Assembly (NCBI GenBank): GCA_004325065.1
Contig: PITI01000454.1
Coordinates: 1-12,174, forward strand
DNA from: Hamiltosporidium magnivora
Lineage: Eukaryota > Microsporidia > Dubosqiidae
DNA length: 12,174 nucleotides
Reading direction: 5' to 3'
The notes beneath the pieces are model-generated. The model was given only the letters and a program-made list of their open reading frames with translations, ran no database searches and had not been told where the DNA came from. Position numbers and translations under genes: made by a program. Positions 8,891 through 12,174 of the stretch are shown in pieces. Numbering within the stretch: the first letter of the stretch is position 1; every line of letters starts with the position of its first letter.

Positions 8891-10720
8891 AAATTGTATA
8901 TTCGCGTTTACAAATGTTAAAATGAATAAGAATCACTATAATATTAGATTTGATTTCTAGACTGGTTATAATAAATTGAAAACTGATCTTTGTGTCTAAA
9001 TCTAAAATGTGTATCAAAATTGAATAATAGGCTATATTAACTAATTATAGAAATTTTAATAAATTATTTTATAAGTTAAAATTTTACCTATATATTTATA
9101 GGAATTCAATGTTTCCTAGTGTTATTAAGCCAAAAAACAAGATTTTTTACGGTGAAAATTTTCCTATCAAAACAAAACATATCAGCTTGATAAAAAAACT
9201 AGTATTAAAAAGGTATTTCATTACTATAGAAATCTCAAATAATAATTACGCTGAATTAATATAATTCTTTTCAAACTCTTTCATAAAAAAATAATTACAT
9301 TCATTATATATTTGATCTATCTTGCAATTTCATAAGAAATCCTCATTTTCTCCGGGGTTGAGCATTCACTAGTTTTCTTAAAAATAATAGAATAAATAAA
9401 CATAAGCAAAAAATTTTACAATCAATTTTTTATAAATCCGAGAAATATATTTATAAAATTTACGGAAATTTTCGCAGTACTATATCAATATATAAAGCAT
9501 AGATTTCGTTTATATAAAAGCCATGAAGACTATAGATGCTACAGAAATGTTGGCTGAAAAACAATATTGCTAATAATACGGGATAATAAATTCTTTCTGG
9601 GATGAGGTTTATGAGCAAATACAGAAAATTAGATTATTAATGCAATGCTACCTCTTTAAAGTATCTTTTAATGAGATAAAAATAAAATTATCAATTTTAG
9701 AAGTTTAGAAGCATAGGAAATGAGATATTTATAAAATATATGTGCAAATTTAGAAACATAGTTTTATAAAATATTTCTGCATGCGTTTTTATTTTATATT
9801 TAAGGATTTTCACATAAATAAATAACTAACAAAAAGTTACGTTTTAACAAATAAAATGTATATTTATTCTAGTTGAGAGATAAAATGTAGCAAAATCTCT
9901 AAAAGTCTTATCATTATACTCTGAAACTTAAGATGGCCAGAGAAAGTGTCTCATTTTACTTAAAAAAACTTTTCTTATTAGAATTTTAACTACTTTAGCA
10001 AAGTTAGTAAGTTTATTTTATTGCTAAATAAGTTGTTTTAATGACCAGATTCGAGATTTCTGCCTAGAAAATGATATTTACTACAAAAACAGACCATTAA
10101 TATTTCTACTCAATAAAATTTGAAACAAATTTCGCTAATTTTAAATGTTTTAGTTTAATTTTAAGCTCGGTCAAATCTAGTTATAAATATTTATTTTACA
10201 GTTTTAATCATGTAATTAAGAAAAATTATTTGTCTTCTGTATTTTTTAAATATTAAATCTTAACTTTATATGATAACTTATGTATTTTAATCCCTGCAAA
10301 TCCAGCCATTAAACAATTCCAAGTGAAAAAAACTACAGCAAGTTATTTTGAAACTCATTCAGCTAAATTAATAACAAATAAAACTATTATATAGAGAAAA
10401 CCAATCGTTTTTTATGAATATTTTATAAGGAACTCTATTAAAATTCGCAATATTTAAGGTTCAAATATTCTTCGTAACTGGACAAGCATAAACATAATAT
10501 TTTTCGGAAAGTTCAGCTATATAAATGTTATTAAAGAAGCAGAGCATTTCTTGGTTGCTTAGTTGATAATTTTTTGCGAGGTAACAGAACAGCAATATAT
10601 TTTTATGGTAGTACTTATCATTTAGAATCTTTAATATTGCGAAGAATGTACTACATATTTTATGTGAAACTGAATCTTTCTTTTAAACATTAAAATTTTG
10701 ATATAAAGATTGTAAACTAG

Positions 10721-10831
10721 CCAATAATTTCCGATAAACAATATTCTCCCAATTTATATATTCAAGTTATCCTACACCATGCTGCAACAGAATTTATTAG
10801 GTGTATTCCTTCGCTTGTCGCAAGAAGCGAC
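10721..10831 (+). pseudogene. Possible upstream part of the copy C coding remnant
   Basis: The frame of the copy C remnant continues upstream of its internal TAA (10832-10834) without stops back to a TAG at 10718-10720, 37 codons. Near its end it reads HHAATEFIRCIPSLVARSD. The G+C content rises only from about 10770, so the true element part probably begins there. No counterpart exists in copies A or B to test it, so this is weakly supported. The single stop separating it from the conserved part would be one of the inactivating mutations. Confidence 0.2.
10811..10830. repeat. GC-rich hairpin in copy C
   Basis: TCGCTT and AAGCGA are exact complements around an 8-base loop; the loop region can also form CTTG/CAAG. 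A further match, CTTCGCT (10809-10815) with AGCGAAG (10856-10862), allows an alternative longer-range stem. It lies upstream of the part shared with copy B, so its conservation in the family cannot be judged here. Confidence 0.4.
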
Positions 10832-10834
10832 TAA

Positions 10835-10975
10835 GTGGAACTGGTCCCCACGTTGAGCGAAGAGAAAAACACGCACTCTTTTTACCACCTGGTTACGAAA
10901 CCAAAAAGAGTACGGGAACCCGCCGTAAATAGACCGGTTGAGCGGTATTACATAGGAAAGCCAAGGATCGTATAG
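10835..10975 (+). pseudogene. Coding remnant in copy C (C-terminal tail of an element protein)
   Basis: A 46-codon frame without an ATG start runs between in-frame stops at 10832-10834 (TAA) and 10973-10975 (TAG). It reads HSFYHLVTKPKRVREP, then AVNRPVERYYIGKPRIV and stop. Copy B gives NHLVTKPSKVNKP then TGKRPV in the same register with no gaps in the DNA alignment. After RPV the frames part because copy C carries one extra base relative to A, so the termination points differ. The peptide is basic (many K and R) and P-containing. I infer the extreme C terminus of the retrotransposon polyprotein; no reverse transcriptase or endonuclease motif lies in the visible part. Confidence 0.35.
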
Positions 10976-11005
10976 AGCTGTAGTGCCGAAGATGAAGGAA
11001 TGAAT

Positions 11006-12174
11006 ATTTTTCGAAAAATGCGCAATTAAATTTTCGAAACACTAAGTTATAATAGAGTAAAATTGGTTTTTCTTATAAATATGATAACTCGGGTTTGGGA
11101 CATTTTTGCATATATAATTTCTAATGTATCAAAAATTCATTTATAATTCATGCCCCGAATTATAAAATATATATTTTCTCATAACATATTGAGTCTTTTT
11201 ATATATTTTAATCATGTCAAAGTTTTTTAAAATTTTTATGTATTGACAAAAGTTTCTATTTTAAAAAATAGAGTTCATCTAAAGTTAATTCATTATCAGT
11301 ATAAGTAGGCGATTTTGAAATATATTATATACGAATATATCGGTCATAGTTTAAAAGCTATATTAAATACATAAAAAATATTTTTATGCCAAAGTGTTTT
11401 TAAAATCTTAATTTATTTTAAATATTTGTTTTATAATAGATGCAAAAGCCTAAGAACTTTCTAAATAATGCATTTTTTTAAAAAAGTCCATAGAATTCAA
11501 TGAGCAACGCAGCATTTATTTAATTGTGTAGACATCAATCATCAAAAGATTAATTATAATATATAATAAATGCTAATTAAATATAAGCTGTAAAACAAAC
11601 ATCTGGAAAGTTTTATTGTGATATTAGAAATTTTTATAGCTATAGACGATTTTAATGTTTTAAACGGGTTATAAAAAAACTCTGAAAATTAGCCACTAAA
11701 AATGCACTTAGAATGTAGCTATTCTTTTTTATAATACAATATGATCGTCTATAAAAAATTTAAAAGTACGACTTTTTATTGTATATTTCACAAAAATTAC
11801 TAATACTACAAAGAATTTTTTTATTATGAATGACAATTATTTTTAAATAATGAGGAAACGCCAAAATATAAAATGTTAAAACAAGAAAACGACTATCTGA
11901 GGACAATAATGTTTCGAATTCGTTTATCATATATAATAAGCATTGGATTCGAGTTATTTGCGAGTATTTTTATTGAAACTTTTCAAAAAGGTCTTTATGC
12001 GTTTCGAAAATATTAAAAGACTAATCACCTTATATTTGCGTTGAGCTGACTCGATATTTCCTTAGCGGCTAATATCTTGGCTTCTTCAATATAATTTACG
12101 TGTTCTAAGAGAATCAAGAAGATTAAAATTAGCGTTTGAGTTTCGTCAAAACATAAGTATTAATCTCATTTATT
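11006..12174. other. AT-rich stretch with no supported gene
   Basis: No supported gene, RNA or repeat family. Two 14-base words near its end recur elsewhere in the window: CGAGTATTTTTATT at 11961-11974 and 6932-6945, and CTTTTCAAAAAGGT at 11979-11992 and 4318-4331. A few such matches are expected by chance at this composition. Confidence 0.55.

Larger units (their letters stand above)
8116..10720. other. AT-rich stretch with no supported gene
   Basis: About 2.6 kb with no supported gene, RNA or mobile element and no reading frame of 60 codons on either strand. The beginning (8160-8300) is markedly A-rich on the plus strand. It includes the palindrome ACTTAGT-A-ACTAAGT at 8266-8280 and the A-rich low-complexity run at 8848-8890. 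Otherwise I see nothing in it. Confidence 0.6.
10801..11005 (+). mobile_element. Repeat family copy C: longest 3' end fragment of a probable non-LTR retrotransposon
   Basis: A sharply GC-rich island (32 of the 60 bases at 10801-10860) containing the conserved GGTTACGAAACC block at 10891-10902, the AGACCGGT block at 10931-10938, AAGCCAAGG at 10958-10966, and the end GATGAAGGAATGAAT. These occur in the same order and nearly the same spacing as in copies A and B, with one inserted base after AGACCGGTT relative to A. It is the most complete copy visible and extends upstream past where B fades. The left boundary is approximate and could be nearer 10770. The right boundary is clear from the sudden return to AT-rich DNA after 11005. 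It is a decayed, inactive fragment; the assignment to non-LTR elements is inference from the shared 3' end and the short tandem tail. Confidence 0.65.

Noticed and set aside
10826..10902. A-box-like GACTAAGTGG and B-box-like GGTTACGAAACC in copy C, suggesting a tRNA-derived SINE
   Set aside because: Both deviate from the consensus, the B-box-like word has an extra base, and the peptide-level agreement with copy B fits a coding 3' end better.
4318..11992. 14-base words shared between distant positions (4318/11979 and 6932/11961)
   Set aside because: A rough estimate gives a few exact 14-base matches by chance in a 12 kb AT-rich window, and similarity does not extend convincingly into the flanks.
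1..12174. Kinetoplast minicircle or similar organelle DNA, prompted by conserved GC-richer islands in AT-rich DNA
   Set aside because: The minicircle conserved block GGGGTTGGTGTA is absent (only GGGGTTGAGC at 9354), and there are no organelle genes, tRNAs or rRNAs.
1..12174. Hammerhead ribozyme or CRISPR-like arrays
   Set aside because: No CTGATGA...GAAA core was found, and no regularly spaced repeats of 20-40 bases occur; the only long exact repeat is a single pair 784 bases apart.

Overview
This 12.2 kb window is very AT-rich (about a quarter G+C over most of its length, by hand counts of sample lines) and has no intact gene that I can support. ATG-started reading frames of 60 codons or more number only four, which is about what chance gives at this composition. 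None resembles a family I know. I see no tRNA, no rRNA and no CRISPR array. CpG is not obviously depleted, and long simple-sequence arrays are absent. The most economical reading is intergenic or intronic nuclear DNA of an AT-rich eukaryote, perhaps an arthropod. That guess rests mainly on the presence of what look like 3' ends of a non-LTR retrotransposon, and it is weak.

The clearest structure is a repeat family present three times. Copy A lies at 1-89 (+, cut by the window edge), copy B at about 5902-6052 (-), and copy C at about 10801-11005 (+). The copies share one end, finishing in a short GATGAATGAATG-like tail, and they stand out as GC-rich islands (copy C is about 50% G+C) in the AT-rich background. 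Copies B and C align without gaps over about 51 bases (about 73% identical). Both encode the same peptide pattern (HLVTKP...RPV) in the same frame, each with stops nearby, so they look like decayed 3' ends of a coding mobile element. I infer old non-LTR retrotransposon tails; the exact clade is not determined.

The second structured region is 7150-8115. A GC-rich patch (7640-8115, locally up to 52% G+C) contains short hairpins and diverged internal repeats. A 21-base exact direct repeat (7152-7172 and 7936-7956) brackets 763 bases. On the minus strand those bases run into an A-rich end next to the repeat, and the other end is preceded by a TCT/AAAA-like junction. This is what a retroposed insertion in minus orientation would leave, but a dispersed repeat sharing the same word is also possible. 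The strand composition flips across this region, from T-rich on its left to A-rich on its right.

The remaining blocks (90-5901, 6053-7151, 8116-10720, 11006-12174) hold only AT-rich unique DNA with scattered short palindromes, a C8 run, a pyrimidine tract and one A-rich low-complexity stretch. Nothing here is a convincing new functional system. The repeat family and the bracketed 763-base segment are the two things most worth following up.
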